DNA from: Strigamia acuminata
Taxonomy: Eukaryota; Arthropoda; Chilopoda; Geophilomorpha; Linotaeniidae
Assembly: GCA_949358305.1 (NCBI GenBank)
Contig: OX442314.1
Location: forward strand, 1,116,001 to 1,180,000
Direction of reading: 5' to 3'
DNA: 64,000 bases
A program made the translations under genes and the position numbers. The notes beneath the pieces were generated by a model. The model did not search any database. It was not told the DNA's origin and worked only from the letters and a program-made list of their open reading frames with translations. This document shows positions 10,301-20,514 of the stretch, one piece after another (position 1 is the first letter of the stretch; each line of letters starts with the position of its first letter).

Positions 10301-11453
10301 GATCTTCCTCACACATTTCGACTTGGTAGTAACCTTTAACAAGGTCAATAGACGTAAAATACTTTGCCGGACCAGTATTATGCAGCAAAAGGTCAATACT
10401 TGGCATTTGTATTACTTCGACTTCAGTGATGGCATTTAGCCACCGGTAGTCAATGCACATCCTATACGAGCCGTCAGGCTTCGCAACAATGACGGGATGA
10501 CTTATGAAGGGCCCTTTGGCCTTTTCAATGAGTCCATCCTGTTCCAATTCTGCAGCTAGTTTGGTCATAATGGCTCTCTTGGCCGGGTTATACATTCTAT
10601 ACTGCATTTTGGGCAATGAATGCCCTTCTTTGAACTTAATACGATGTTGGGTCACGTTAGTGCACCCAACTTGATCACGAAATACGTTCGGTATCGAGTT
10701 AACCACTTCGCGAAGTGCTAGTCGTTGTTCTGGAGTGCAGTCGCTCTCCTCAACTAATTTTTCATCCCAAGTCAACACAGGAGTGTCTGTTAACTCAATT
10801 GAGTTGAGAGTGGACGACAGTCCTAAATAATCGAAAGTAATTCGATTTAATGGGGCGAGGGCCAAATTGGCTTCTTCCGATTCATAAGGAGCGGACCAAT
10901 TAGGTTTATCTGCACAAGAGAACTCTTGTAAATGTGGATGCGGACTAATTTTCTGTCTGCGCATGAAATTGTGACCAAGTATCAAGCCACAAACTCGTTT
11001 TGCTAAAACGATGAAGTTCATTGGTGTAAATTCATCAGCCCATTGTACGCACAAAGTTATTTGTCCGACAGGCTTGTGTGCTACGCCTACAGCGTTAACC
11101 AACATGTTTCTGGGGGCCTCTTGCAAAAATTCCGGCAGAGCCTGAGTTTCAGACAAAAGTTGTTCCCCAATGTAACATTGAGATGCTCCTGTATCCATGA
11201 GCGCGTTGTAGGTGAGCCCACCAATTGTGATCTTCATTCGAGGATCATCTTTATTATTACCTAAAGTGATATTGTGCAAATTATTGCCGCCTATGACTCT
11301 GTTGAGTCGGCGAAGTCTACAGAATTTCTTCGTGTAACACTTGTGTGGAAATAATGTCAGATTTTTTAATTGTTCTGTCATTTCTTGCAGATTTTCCTCT
11401 ACTCCGCCACTATGACTAGTGGCTATTTCAAGACAAGTTGTGTCTACATCCAT
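7323..11453 (-). CDS. Pol polyprotein of element B (PR-RT-RH-IN)
   Basis: Replication enzymes of a Ty3/mdg4-type retrotransposon, 1376 codons from the first ATG. The frame is open upstream to the frameshift site at 11522, so the natural product is Gag-Pol. Residues counted from that ATG: aspartic protease DTGA at 87-90; reverse transcriptase about 270-470 with SIDLVKGY and the catalytic YLDD at 432-435; RNase H about 575-710 beginning MTDASHEGLG; integrase with an H-H-C-C zinc motif near 880-930 (CHGHPLSGHAG, CTHCAQYK) and the D-D-E core (NMDLMG, SDNGKQF, NPTERANRD). A GPY/F-like module (RDGPWEITKVLPGGAYKL) and a basic Lys/Pro/Arg tail follow. There is no chromodomain. No internal stop or frameshift is visible, so the enzymes look functional. 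Confidence 0.95.
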   Translation of the reverse strand: MDVDTTCLEIATSHSGGVEENLQEMTEQLKNLTLFPHKCYTKKFCRLRRLNRVIGGNNLHNITLGNNKDDPRMKITIGGLTYNALMDTGASQCYIGEQLLSETQALPEFLQEAPRNMLVNAVGVAHKPVGQITLCVQWADEFTPMNFIVLAKRVCGLILGHNFMRRQKISPHPHLQEFSCADKPNWSAPYESEEANLALAPLNRITFDYLGLSSTLNSIELTDTPVLTWDEKLVEESDCTPEQRLALREVVNSIPNVFRDQVGCTNVTQHRIKFKEGHSLPKMQYRMYNPAKRAIMTKLAAELEQDGLIEKAKGPFISHPVIVAKPDGSYRMCIDYRWLNAITEVEVIQMPSIDLLLHNTGPAKYFTSIDLVKGYYQVEMCEEDRPKTAFYTPNGPYQFVRMPFGLCNAPCTFQRLMEGILGSALQDYALVYLDDVIVYSDNWDDHLKHVRDVLERLNQANMTINKAKSRFGRTELKFLGHWIKPEGLFGDPDKISAIMKFPTPTCAKDIQRFHGMTNFFRKFVPNHGTIAAPYTRMMNEKTPFEWGDEQTEAFNRIKELLCGDNCLHKPDMTLPFVVMTDASHEGLGAVLCQDVDIFDEKKQKNISVPRPVAYASRVLRGAEKRYTTPELECLAVVWAIDRFKPYLEYGTFTLESDAEALKWLMRTPEPSGKFGRWALRIQCGNFKIVFRKGAANQVADALSRAPLTEEDIPLRDHVEPVEIKQYWPEWDGNPSVSLNRAPEKREYLASVRSYFSENSKECSEEKEGEEVQETLYSALTEVLKEVPPTRREIIDAQLLDTECKRIREYLLNDKVVGIPQSEIKEWKNKVKNYCLDKKEVDGDQMIIYFNPSFEEELNDSGNGFKAVVPSSLVKRVLFACHGHPLSGHAGMSKTLEKTRLIYFWPGMSRSVRNYVKSCTHCAQYKPIQQKRHAAPYTPHNMTNPWECINMDLMGPKPAGRSQNQYIFVIIDNCTKFVEIKALTKATSANCVQELRSVTNRWGHPKKIVSDNGKQFVSDIYNEYCDMYNIRPSHTSTYHAQANPTERANRDIKTMLALYTDVHTQWPRYLDEFAFAMRNNVSAATGSSPMLLNTGRIVTLPFDPRIIKHANPFDKENPEKYVRVLLDILRRSHQEMHRRIQLNFERHRKIHEQKFVITEFEVGDLVWKQTHILSCADKNISAGFAEKRDGPWEITKVLPGGAYKLRKLADGSIEKSVNIKALYPYTPSYPIETWKIGQKSASYSPQDNPKWMDESNQLPDAEEMELIPETSSEIPMELSDSTSVQIDKSAPTKSKHRHRQRLTAMERKAALKRGEVPKKPPRKPRKPQPIVPRTSTRPRQERKPNPKYADENFVRNITAVFKKPYQQRGKASKFCWN

Positions 11454-11487
11454 AAATAAAGTTTCCGATGCAGCATTAGCTACTTCT

Positions 11488-11528
11488 GGGGGATGGAATA
11501 AACCTTCGTCCCCCGGACCTAGTTTTTT
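11488..11528 (-). promoter_or_regulatory. Programmed -1 ribosomal frameshift signal, element B
   Basis: On the minus strand the gag frame reads TCA AAA AAC TAG, so the heptamer A AAA AAC (11522-11528) lies directly before the gag stop (11519-11521). After a spacer of about six to seven bases comes a G-run (11510-11514, GGGGG plus A) that pairs with TCCCCC (11488-11493) across a 15-base loop. The -1 frame runs open into pol. This explains how Pol is made without its own start. Confidence 0.85.
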
Positions 11529-13765
11529 GAACTAGTCGCACTTGAATCAGCAGATTCGGGTTTGATCAAAGTCTTGACCATTTCTGCCAACGAGTTAGTC
11601 AGCGAAGTTTGTAACTTATTTTCAAAAGTATTTAATTTCGCATCAAGTTTAGCATCTAGTGTTGCATCCAACACTTCTTGAGTTATCCACCTATTATTAG
11701 GTCGTTTAGAAGTAGGATCCACAGTCGGGGAATCCGGCGTACTTCGTTTTTGCAACTCTTCAGAGTTGAAATTTGTACGTGGTTTTAAATCTGGACATTC
11801 CCGACGCATGTGTCCTGGTTTCTTACAGTGGTAACAAACTAATTGACCACGTCTGGTCTGATCTACTACTCCATTTATTAAATAAACGGCCTCGCATTCC
11901 TCAGGTAACTCTTCTTCACAATTATTAAGTTGTTCTTGTGAATCCAAAGTTAAAGATTTAGCATTTGTCTTTGGCTGAGGACGAGTGTCAGTTTTCCGAG
12001 GTGGGAAAACAACTGGATTGGAAATATTTTCCCTTGCTCCATTAGCTGTACGACTGTACAAGCCTTTATTTTTTGTTATAACGGTATAAATCTCTGTCAG
12101 AGGCAAATCCGCTATGCCTTGCGTATGCAAAAGCAAATCATTAGCAGGAGTTACACTCCCGATAAAAAGACAACCAGCCCCTTTTGCATCAAGACTGTCT
12201 TGCAATATCCATAACTGGTAATATTTGTGCATAAAGTCGTAAAGACTTTCTGTTTCCAGTTGTTTCAACTTAGTTAGTTGGTTCGTCCGCTCTTGTCGAG
12301 TGGCTACAAACCGTTCTTTGAACGCCTGTTCAAATACTTCCTAAGATATGAAATCTTCTCTCCTTTCATGAAACCAACCGTGCGCTTGCTCGGTTAGATA
12401 ACCGGCTACGCCTTTAACAAGCATGTCATCGAGTGACATGTTTCGCAGGAAAGCGACATTTTTTACAATATTGAGAAAGCGTTCGCTTTCTTCTGCTTTT
12501 CCGGAGAATACAGGGATATCTGGTGGTTTCAAACAGTTAGTTTGAGGGACAGTGGCGGAACTTTTTCCTGCCTGCATCAACTTGTGCATAGTCGTGGCAA
12601 TTGACGCGAGGTCATCAGCCGTCATTCCAAAGCTACTGGGGGGGCGCGAATTGTCATTTGACGATCCGCCATTGTTAGGTCGACTCGAGTTATTTTGACT
12701 TGAGCCACCATTATTGGGGTTGAAATTATTCGACCCTCCTTGATTTGACCTACCGTGGTTACCAAAGTTCGAATGGTTATTCGAATTGCCTTGGTTCCCA
12801 TAATTCGAATGATTATTAGAATTACCCTGATTGTCAAAATTCGGACGGTTGTTCGAACTTTCTTGATTACCAAAATTCGGACGATAGTTCGAATTACCTG
12901 GCGTACCTCGATTCAAATAGTTATTTGAATTTCCTGGAGTTCCAGTAGAAGGATTATTTAAATCGTTCGGATTATTTGGGTTATTCGAGTTCGGAGGAAC
13001 TGGGTGACCCCTTTGCATGTTAGGTGCTGGACTAGAATTGTTTGCAAATCTAGAATTTGGGTCAAAACGGCGGTTTGGACCTCTTGTCGCACCTGAATTT
13101 GGGTTCAAATTTCCAGCGAGATTCGGACAACTATTTGATCCGTTTGGAAAACTTGGATTAGGGTTGGCCATATTAGGCAGACCCAAATTCGCTCTGTTGA
13201 ACGTATTCTCAAAGTTCTCTGGATTTGTAAATCCTCTTTGTTGGTTGCGAGCGAAGTTATTCGCTCGTAATCGTTGTTGGAAAGCACGATTAAAATCTCC
13301 TGGTGTCAAATTCGACTGATCTTGACGAGGAGGTTGTGCATTTTTATTTCTATATCTAGAAATAGGCGTCGAAGGAGTGGGACTAAAATTATTTAATCTT
13401 TGGCTGGCTGGGGAATGGAGTTGCTCCGACGTAGCACGAGGCGCGTGCACAAAATCTAACACTTCGGTCAAAGATCTAAATTGGTTTGGGTTCAAACCGT
13501 GATCCTGACAAAATAATAGACCGCCTCGGCCTAAATGAGAACCTTCAGGAATGCATTCCTCTTCTCCAGGCGGAGTAGGTTCACGTGGAGCCCTATTCTC
13601 TCCAGATGGTCCGGCTGTTTCATTTGAAACGCCATTATGGACCGCGTGGTTTTCCACTTCTTCAATTCCATTAGGAACAGGTATAAACCCGGATAGATTC
13701 ATTCCACCGGTCAAACAAGTTCTTTCCTTACCACGGGTGTTCATGTGATGCTGATTATTAGTCAT
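11519..13765 (-). CDS. Gag polyprotein of element B, with an internal amber codon
   Basis: Capsid/nucleocapsid protein, 749 codons from the ATG at 13765 to the stop at 11519. One in-frame TAG at 12341-12343 divides it into a 474-residue N-terminal part and a 273-codon C-terminal part; both sides share one frame, so no frameshift is involved. The N-terminal part has a long Asn/Ser/Gly/Pro-rich low-complexity region (residues about 125-375) with short NSNNHSNFGNQG-like repeats. The capsid-like segment spans the amber, which falls in the W/F-rich helix region conserved in Gag A. The C-terminal part holds one CCHC knuckle (CYHCKKPGHMRREC). The codon is either a recent inactivating mutation or a readthrough site. 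Confidence 0.88.
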
Positions 13766-16149
13766 AACTAAACTTAAAACTGAGAAAATTTCCTAAGTCT
13801 GAGAGATAACGATGAAGTTGCAAACGTTCAGGAGGATCGCAAACGAAGCAGTGGTCACACTAGTTCGAAAGGAAGTATGGGTACTTCGCTACACCTCTCT
13901 GATTGGTCAAGTATCAACGCTAGTCTCGCGAGAATCCAATCTCATCCGAGATTGGTGGAAATCACCAAGTTCGTGGAACCTTAATCTTGTCGGATTTTAG
14001 TGTTATGACGCAGTCACAAACAATATGGATACTTTTCAAAGTACTCTAAAATATTATCAAATTTATTTAATAAAAATGACCATTCCATGAGAATTTTAAA
14101 GTATTAAAACCCACATTTTTAATAAAGCGCGTCAAATCGTTTGAATCGACGGCTTCTCTGCACAACCTGGTTGCTAGGCAACACAACAATGAGAATTTTT
14201 CTTCGCTAAAATTCGAACGGTACTCCATTCGTAAAATTTGATTCCAACGCCTTGAAATCACGATTTTTAACCAACATTCTAATGTAATCTACATTTTAAA
14301 AATAAGGTAAACCATTTTGAAATAAAATATAAATTTTAATTCCTTCGAAAAATGTCAATTTTCCTTCTATTTATTTAGGCAAATAAATTTAGGTTTAACT
14401 TGAAGTCTCAAGCAAAATACATATAAAAGAATATTCTAAAAATTAAAACAACTGTTAAATTGATAGAATTCTTTAAGAATTCCAACAAAAGTCAACTTTT
14501 CAAAATTAGGCCCGACCGCGTGGTTTTGTCCGATTGTCGATGACAAAATGACGTTGTCCGGGCGGAACCAACTTCAACAAGTTCGGGCAAGATGTTTCCG
14601 TTCTCGGGCTGGGCCTTTAGGCCTGACCACGCGGTAGAAATTATTATTTTGTTAAAACAAATAATTTCCACTGCGGAGAAAACAGAATAAAGTGAGTGAC
14701 ACTTATGCTCTTGCGAGAAGTTCTAAAACAGAATAAAATATATTAAACACTTATAAATCTCAAACGAAATTTATTTTACACACAAAAATCACCATAAACG
14801 TTACACTACTCGAATTCATCATAGACATGCAAAACTTCAAATTTTATTTAAAATTTGGCAGCCTATCTCGGTAGAACCTCCACTTGTGACGATTCTACTT
14901 TTGGGCTAATTTATTAGTCCTTTTTGCGATAGATAATTCGGTTTATACAAGACGTTGCTAAGTTTAGCAACAACCTAACCGAGATAAGCTACGGAAGCCC
15001 TTACAAACATGACTATGCGATCAAGCAGAAAATAACTTACAGTTTTAGTGTGATATAACATATTTATTATTAAATATTAATCAATAACAAAGATGGGTTC
15101 TGGACGCGTGTAAACGGGCGGCATCAACTGGTTGAGGATCCGGGCGAAGCCAGAGGGATACGGCTGACTTGCGGCATCGTCACAAATATCGCTACGGAGA
15201 CGTATTTAGTCCGCAGCATCGATTATCTAAATATGCGAGGAGTCCTTCGCATAAACAGGAATATTCGGCAGAATATTCCATTGTTTCAAATGAATAAAAG
15301 TAAAGTGATTAGTGGAATACAACAAATGAATTGTTGTATAAATATTAATTGGGCGGGGACCGTCACGACAATTGAGAGAACGTCGCGGGAGTTGTTGAGA
15401 CTCCATCCGCCAGCATGCCTTACGACGACAAGATCTCGTGATCAGGCGCCGAGTATTTAATTGTGTGCTTTAACTCGCTATCGGTGGTACCAACCACCAG
15501 GTAAACATTTCTATGGACTTACCGGGTTTAAAGATATTGCCAATACAGGATTACCAATGCCCGAGTAGTTTGTTTAATACAGTGTTGTTTAACTCCTGTT
15601 CACGGGTTACTAACCCGGAGGGTACGATGGGGCGGGGACCGTCACGTCGGTCGAGAGAACCATCGCGGGAGGATTTGACTCCTCCATCCGCCAGCATGCC
15701 TTACGATGACGGGATCCATTGATCGAGCACCGGGTAAAATATTAATTGGCCACTGCCATTGGATTACCATTATCCAGGTAGTTGTTTTATCGCAACATCT
15801 TTAGATATTACTCACGGGCTACCAACCCGGCGTGTTACCTGTATATTAGGCTTTTACCGACTTTTAACGTGCGGAAGGACCAATCGAGAAAGACGGGAAC
15901 CTGCGTGGGCTGTTTACAACAGCCATCCTGCAGCGGACTGAGGCCAGTTAGCTGAGGGACCTTCTTTCATCTAGCAAGGTCGTACTGTATACGACCGTTA
16001 TATTAAGCCACCGTACGAAGTCCTACTGTCCCGTAGAACAGCTGGCTAACGTTACAGGGCCATTTCATGCGAATGCATGTCTATTACCGGAGTTAGCCTT
16101 CCCGAAATAGCCCTACAACAGCAATAACAAAATAGTAATGAATACTAAC
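13766..16149 (-). other. Long 5' leader of element B with internal repeats
   Basis: About 2.4 kb between the 5' LTR and gag, with no long ORF. Two diverged tandem units of about 280 bp start near 15350 and 15629; both contain GGGCGGGGACCGTCACG and CCATCCGCCAGCATGCCTTA. Farther in, 14513-14650 has complementary arms (ACCGCGTGGT and ACCACGCGGT) and a small AT hairpin, a possible structured RNA or packaging signal. Right after the LTR I find no TGG-type tRNA primer site. Confidence 0.6.
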
Positions 16150-16636
16150 TGTGGAGAGCTGAGGTGGCCTGATGTGTCGATAGAGAATAATGAAATCAAA
16201 CGATAACAATTCAACTACAGACAATATACAAGTTCAGTTATCAAGCCAGGGGGGTTAGTGGGTGAGGAACTGATGCTTATATAGTTCTGTAGAACTACTA
16301 GATTGGCGACAGCCAATCAGCGTATGAATCGGCGGATTCGCGGGTCACTAGTCCGGACCTAATATATGACTATGTCCAGATGGGCCCAGTTGGGGTCCAG
16401 AAGGGTCCGATTGGTTCCCTTCGACAGGTAAGTAATGTGGATATTGATTCGATAGAATCAACATCATCAAGTAATTAATACTTAATTCATATTGAATAAA
16501 ATAGTTATATTTTATTCACCGTGTCTAAATAATTATTTATCACACTTTTTAGTTTTATCGAGTTTGAATTACGCGCGTTTGGTAAACAGCGCCATCTATT
16601 GTGAACATTGATAAATACGGATTTGTAATCATCACA
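16150..16636 (-). repeat. 5' LTR of element B
   Basis: A 487 bp LTR with TG...CA ends on either strand. In element orientation it has a CCAAT-like box (GATTGGCTG) and a TATATAAG box (plus-strand 16276-16284). On the opposite strand, in the sense of the host RNF216-like gene, it contains CAG|GTAAGT near 16425-16434, a perfect 5' splice-site consensus. The 3' LTR is identical by eye. Confidence 0.9.
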
Positions 16637-16664
16637 AATTAAAATGAATTTAATTTGTATGTAG

Positions 16665-19066
16665 GAAGTGAATTATATCATTAACGGGCTTCGAGTGCTC
16701 CACCCGGATTTCTTGGTGGATCGGAACGAAGTATACGCGATGGTTGAAACCTTGAGTGCGAATCCCAACAGAAGAAACATCGTAATTGATCGTTTGATCG
16801 CCGAACGGTTAAAGCAACCCGTACAAGTGCCGTTGCACATCCCAGAAGAAAACCAACCGAACACGTTGAACGAATTGATCAACGATGTTGAGGTCGTGAG
16901 CAGATTCGTCCCGAACAAGAGCCGGGAGGAAATCCTCGCGTATCTGGAGGCGCATCACGGGAATGCAAACCGGGTGCGCTTAGTCATCGGCGAGTTGCTC
17001 GATATGCGCGGGATGGCGCCGTTTCCCGCGACGAACACAGCCCCGAATGCCGGGAATAACGGGCCGGAAGCAATCGCGTCCACTTCGACCGAAAAGAGTA
17101 TCCATGTGTCGGCGACGATGGAAAAAGTCAACTTGGTTTTGGAGCTCTTTCCGGACGCTGATCCCGAATACCTTCGCACTTTTCTGGAGAGATGGAAGAA
17201 CGATGTAAATTACATAAACGCGACGGTCAACGGGTGGTTGGAGAGTCGTTCGTATCCCAAGTTGGCCGAAGCACAAAAGGCGGCGGTCAAGCGGAAGTTT
17301 GTCGAAAGGTTTTTTCATTATTTTGTCTATTTTATCTCGTTTTTATGGTGTTTCTACGAACAAAGCGCTTTTAATGTTGATTTTTCATGATTTGTCGTTG
17401 TCTGTATTGATTTTTGTCATCATTTCCACTGAATTTGTTTTGCAGTAAGTTCAGCGTTGAGGAATTCCTGGAAATGTTCCCAGACCCGGAGAACTACTTC
17501 AAAAACAACGACCGAGTCGTGAGTGCATCGTACCGGTTGCACGTCGAATGCTATGTCAGTAACCAGTTCCGATACGCGTACAAAAACGATTTGACGCAAG
17601 TGATGGAGAAACATCGTTTCCACCTCACGCCCATCATTAAAGAGATGAATGCGCTCTGGAACGTTTCGCCCACTTACCGTGAATTAATAAAGGAAATAAC
17701 AAATTGTGACTGTCTGGTTTTATCCAGGGTAACCTAGGGTCAAGATACCCTGGGGTGGGACGCATGCTCACGTAAATAAAGACAAGAGACTCCAGATTGT
17801 TGGGTTGGGTGACCTTTAATTCGTTGTTTAGTGGTTGGAGATCTACCGTCTAACTGGCCAATATTTTGGTCATAAATTACTTTTAATGATGAGTTTATTG
17901 TTGTTTTATTTACTTAATTTTAGCATTATTAGGTCTAATATTAGGCTTAATACTACTATATATCAAATGGAATTAGAAAATCGCCTGTGCAGAATGGGAT
18001 GTACAGTAGGAATTTAGCATCAAAATACCGGGCTTACCTCGGGGCCATTGGACAGTGTGGTTCAGTGACACTTCGCACCTTTGGGTGGCCGAACGGTCAC
18101 AAAATAATCAACTTACTTGATGAATTCGATTAATTCCAGAACCGTTAATCAAGAAAAGGAGGGAGAACTTGAGGAAAAAGAAGGTGAAGAGTCCCCTGAA
18201 AGTGATGCCACAACAAATCGACGAACTCTTCTACAAAGAGAAGTTGTTCATCGAGATGGAAGACAGGATCATTCGTACAGTTTAAAGAGCAAAAATCGTG
18301 TCGTGCAATTACGAGTCATTTCTTTTCTAGAATACAAGAAGGACAAGGAGGCGGAACGACTGAGTAAAATCGAAGTGGCGAAAGCAAACGACGAACTGAT
18401 GGAGTGCAGTTGCTGCTTCGAGGACGAAGTGCTCTTGGAGGACATGCTGCAGTGCACGGACGGGCACTTGTTCTGCAGATCGTGCATCCGGCGTCGCGCC
18501 GAGGTGCACATCGGCCAGGGCAATTACCACTTCCCGTGCCTCGACCCGTACTGCGAGCGCGAGTTCCCGCCCGTCGTGCTGCAGAGTGTTTTACCACCCA
18601 ATGTGTTTTCTAACGTCGTACGCAAGATGCAGGAGGAGGAGATCCGGCGCGCCGACATCCCGGATCTCGAGTCGTGTCCTCACTGCTCGTTCTGCGCCAT
18701 CATTCCGGACGCGAACCTCACGATCTTTCGCTGTCTCAATCCGGAATGTCTCAAAGTGACGTGCAGGTGACGTAAAAATGAAAAAAAGGAATAAATAAAT
18801 GCTAATTTAGTTTATGAATGAAGGTTGTGAAAGGAACCCAACCACCTCCCGCTGCGTTGCGACGAGATCGAGCAGAAACCGGAAGTACAGTTCCGCACCT
18901 ACGTCGAGGACCAGATGACGGACGCGTTGGTGCGCACGTGTCCCAAATGCAAGCGGCGCATCGTCAAAGAACACGGCTGCAATAAGATGACGTGCACGTG
19001 CGGCCAGATCTTCTGCTACGTGTGTCGCGAGGCCATCCAGGACTACAAGCATTTCGACAATGGAAG
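16665..19066 (+). pseudogene. RNF216-like RBR E3 ligase, copy 1 (nonsense, 3' deleted)
   Basis: Exons by paralogue alignment: 16665-17308, 17446-17678, 18140-18274, 18331-18766 and 18824-19066, all with GT-AG ends and the same phases as intact copy 4. Exon 1 lies left of element B, outside the window. The N-terminal exons carry CUE-like helical repeats ([14 protein letters not shown] and similar). Exon 5 encodes RING1 (CSCCFEDE...[11 protein letters not shown]) and the first half of IBR. The third codon of exon 6, a zinc-binding Cys in paralogues, is TGA here, so translation stops before RING2. Exon 7 is gone: sequence jumps from its acceptor (19118) into 3' flank. RING2 codons downstream of the stop look intact, so the damage is recent. 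Confidence 0.85.
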
Positions 19067-19149
19067 GTGAGTTAATGATTGAAGTGGAATGCAAATTGAT
19101 GAATTAATCCAATTTCAGGTGAATTTGAAAATTGTCTTTATGATTTTTT

Positions 19150-19392
19150 ACATGATTAGCACTTCTTCTTGAAGAAAAAGAGGAAGAAGAAGACATTCAG
19201 AGCGAAATTTCGTCCGACGCGTGGGACTCGTGCATCGATTCAACAGAATGCGAATGTAGCGACGAGCAAAGTTTGTGTCGCTCGGACGACAACGTTTCGT
19301 ACGCCTCGTACTCCACTCCGACTTCAGCGACGCCAACTCGGACGTCTTCTACTCCGACAACGACTTTGTTCTCGAATAAAATCAAATAAAGT
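19150..19392 (+). pseudogene. Terminal acidic Cys/Ser-rich exon, RNF216-like copy 1
   Basis: A stretch translating to an acidic Ser/Asp/Cys-rich tail (ECECSDEQSLC-like, then SDDNVSYAS) and ending NKIK followed by a stop and AATAAA. Homologues follow copy 2 (minus strand, 23690-23890) and copy 4 (48073-48210), each behind a pyrimidine-rich acceptor. It is probably an alternative last exon of the RNF216-like genes. In copy 1 it follows the deletion that removed exon 7. Confidence 0.5.
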
Positions 19393-19539
19393 CAAATGTA
19401 AAACGATAAATGGATGGACTGCTTTATTTACTAGACCTTTACTAACAAAACAACCTGCAACTAAAGAGAAGAAATTGCGCATCTTCACATTATATCAGTA
19501 GACGTATGACAAAAATAAACAATGAAAACATATGGATTT

Positions 19540-19872
19540 GTTTACTTTGTGGCTCTTTGTTTCACGGAGTTCGAGAAAGCCCTTTGATTTTTATCTTCGA
19601 CTGGAAATATGGAGGCGCATATCGTTTTTGTTGGTCGAATGGTCGCCACCGATCGATCTCCGTCTAGCGGTCCATCTTTCGACGAAATTCAACTTTGTAT
19701 CAACAAACAACCACAAATCAAACACAACGGCGCGAGTTCAGCGCGTGAGATTCCAAATTCATCTCATCGAGCCGTGCAAGTTTCGCCTTTCATCTTCGAA
19801 TGTCGACGAAAAGGGCTGAGAGCTTTTCGGGTTCTTTTTCCCGTTTCTTTTCACATAGTTGAGCCGTTATAA
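19540..19872 (+). repeat. Duplicated upstream module, unit 1 (ORF starting MEAHIVFVGR)
   Basis: A 330 bp unit also present at 29675-29980 and, more diverged, at 42560-42785. It has an ATG at 19609 opening an 87-codon frame whose first 35 residues match the 29744 unit; indels then put the units in different frames. It precedes copies 3 and 6 of the RNF216-like family, so it is probably their promoter and first exon. A coding role is unproven. Confidence 0.5.
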
Positions 19873-19897
19873 ATATCAATAAATAACTGGCTTTTTA

Positions 19898-20035
19898 CGT
19901 CACCTGCACGTCACTTTGAGACATTCCGGGTTGAGGCAGCGGAAGATCTTGAGGTTCGCGTCCGGAATGATGGCGCAGAACGTGCAGTGTGGACACGACA
20001 CGACTCGAGATCCGGGACGTCGGCGCGGCGGATCT
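19898..20035 (-). pseudogene. RNF216-like exon 5 fragment
   Basis: The minus strand encodes the end of exon 5 ([19 protein letters not shown], then [12 protein letters not shown]) followed by the usual splice donor. It is an isolated fragment, inverted relative to copy 1, broken at 20035 and not joined to other exons. Confidence 0.8.
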
Positions 20036-20154
20036 CTAATCAATAAAACCGGCGGTTTTATTGATTTAATTTGATAGCAGCAAATTGATTCAGGTATTTC
20101 TGAGTAATTAATTAAACTTCGGATTAATTGAATAACTGGCACTTAAAGTACATC

Positions 20155-20460
20155 GATTTCTGCAGTGCTCGGACGGCCACTTGTTCGGCAGGACACAAGC
20201 AGGCAGAGATGCACATCGGCCAGGACAATTATGTTACCAGTTCCTATGCCTCGACCAGTACTGCGAGAGCGACTTTCCGCCCATCGTGCTGCAGAATGTT
20301 TCACCGTGATATGCAAGATTCAGCTGCGCAAGATTCAGGAGGAGGCGCGCCGACATGCCGGACCTCGAGTGGTGTCCGCACTGCTCCTTCTTGTCCCACC
20401 TTCTTGGCACCCCCCTCCAGCCGATGCAGTTCATCATCGTTAGAGAATTGAGGACAACTG
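20155..20460 (+). pseudogene. RNF216-like exon 5 fragment, frameshifted, with an exon 7 scrap
   Basis: The plus strand keeps pieces of RING1 (LQCSDGHLF, FPPIVLQN) and the RADMPDLEWCPHC segment with several small indels, then a few bases matching the exon 7 FSNDDELHRLE region in disturbed order. No frame survives. Confidence 0.7.
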
Positions 20461-20514
20461 ACAAGTGAGTTGAAATGAGATCGATTAACTTTTGTGACTC
20501 ATCAATCATTAATT

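Larger units (their letters stand above)
3526..16636 (-). mobile_element. LTR element B, complete Ty3/mdg4-like retrotransposon
   Basis: A minus-strand element of about 13.1 kb with 5' LTR 16150-16636 and 3' LTR 3526-4005 (its terminal 7 bp displaced by element A). In element orientation it has a 2.4 kb leader, gag, pol in the -1 frame, a 1 kb gap, a third ORF, and a 3' untranslated region with a polypurine tract. By eye the two LTRs are identical over about 480 bp, so insertion is recent. It landed in intron 1 of RNF216-like copy 1: host sequence resumes at 16637 and matches intron 1 of copy 4. The element is unusually long for its class because of the leader and ORF3. Confidence 0.92.

Noticed and set aside
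13017-13319. Plus-strand ORF opposite gag B
   Set aside because: Antisense of the Asn-rich repeat region; composition explains it.
18269-18597. Minus-strand ORFs over RING1 exons, repeated at each ligase copy
   Set aside because: They recur only because the sense exon is conserved; no independent features.
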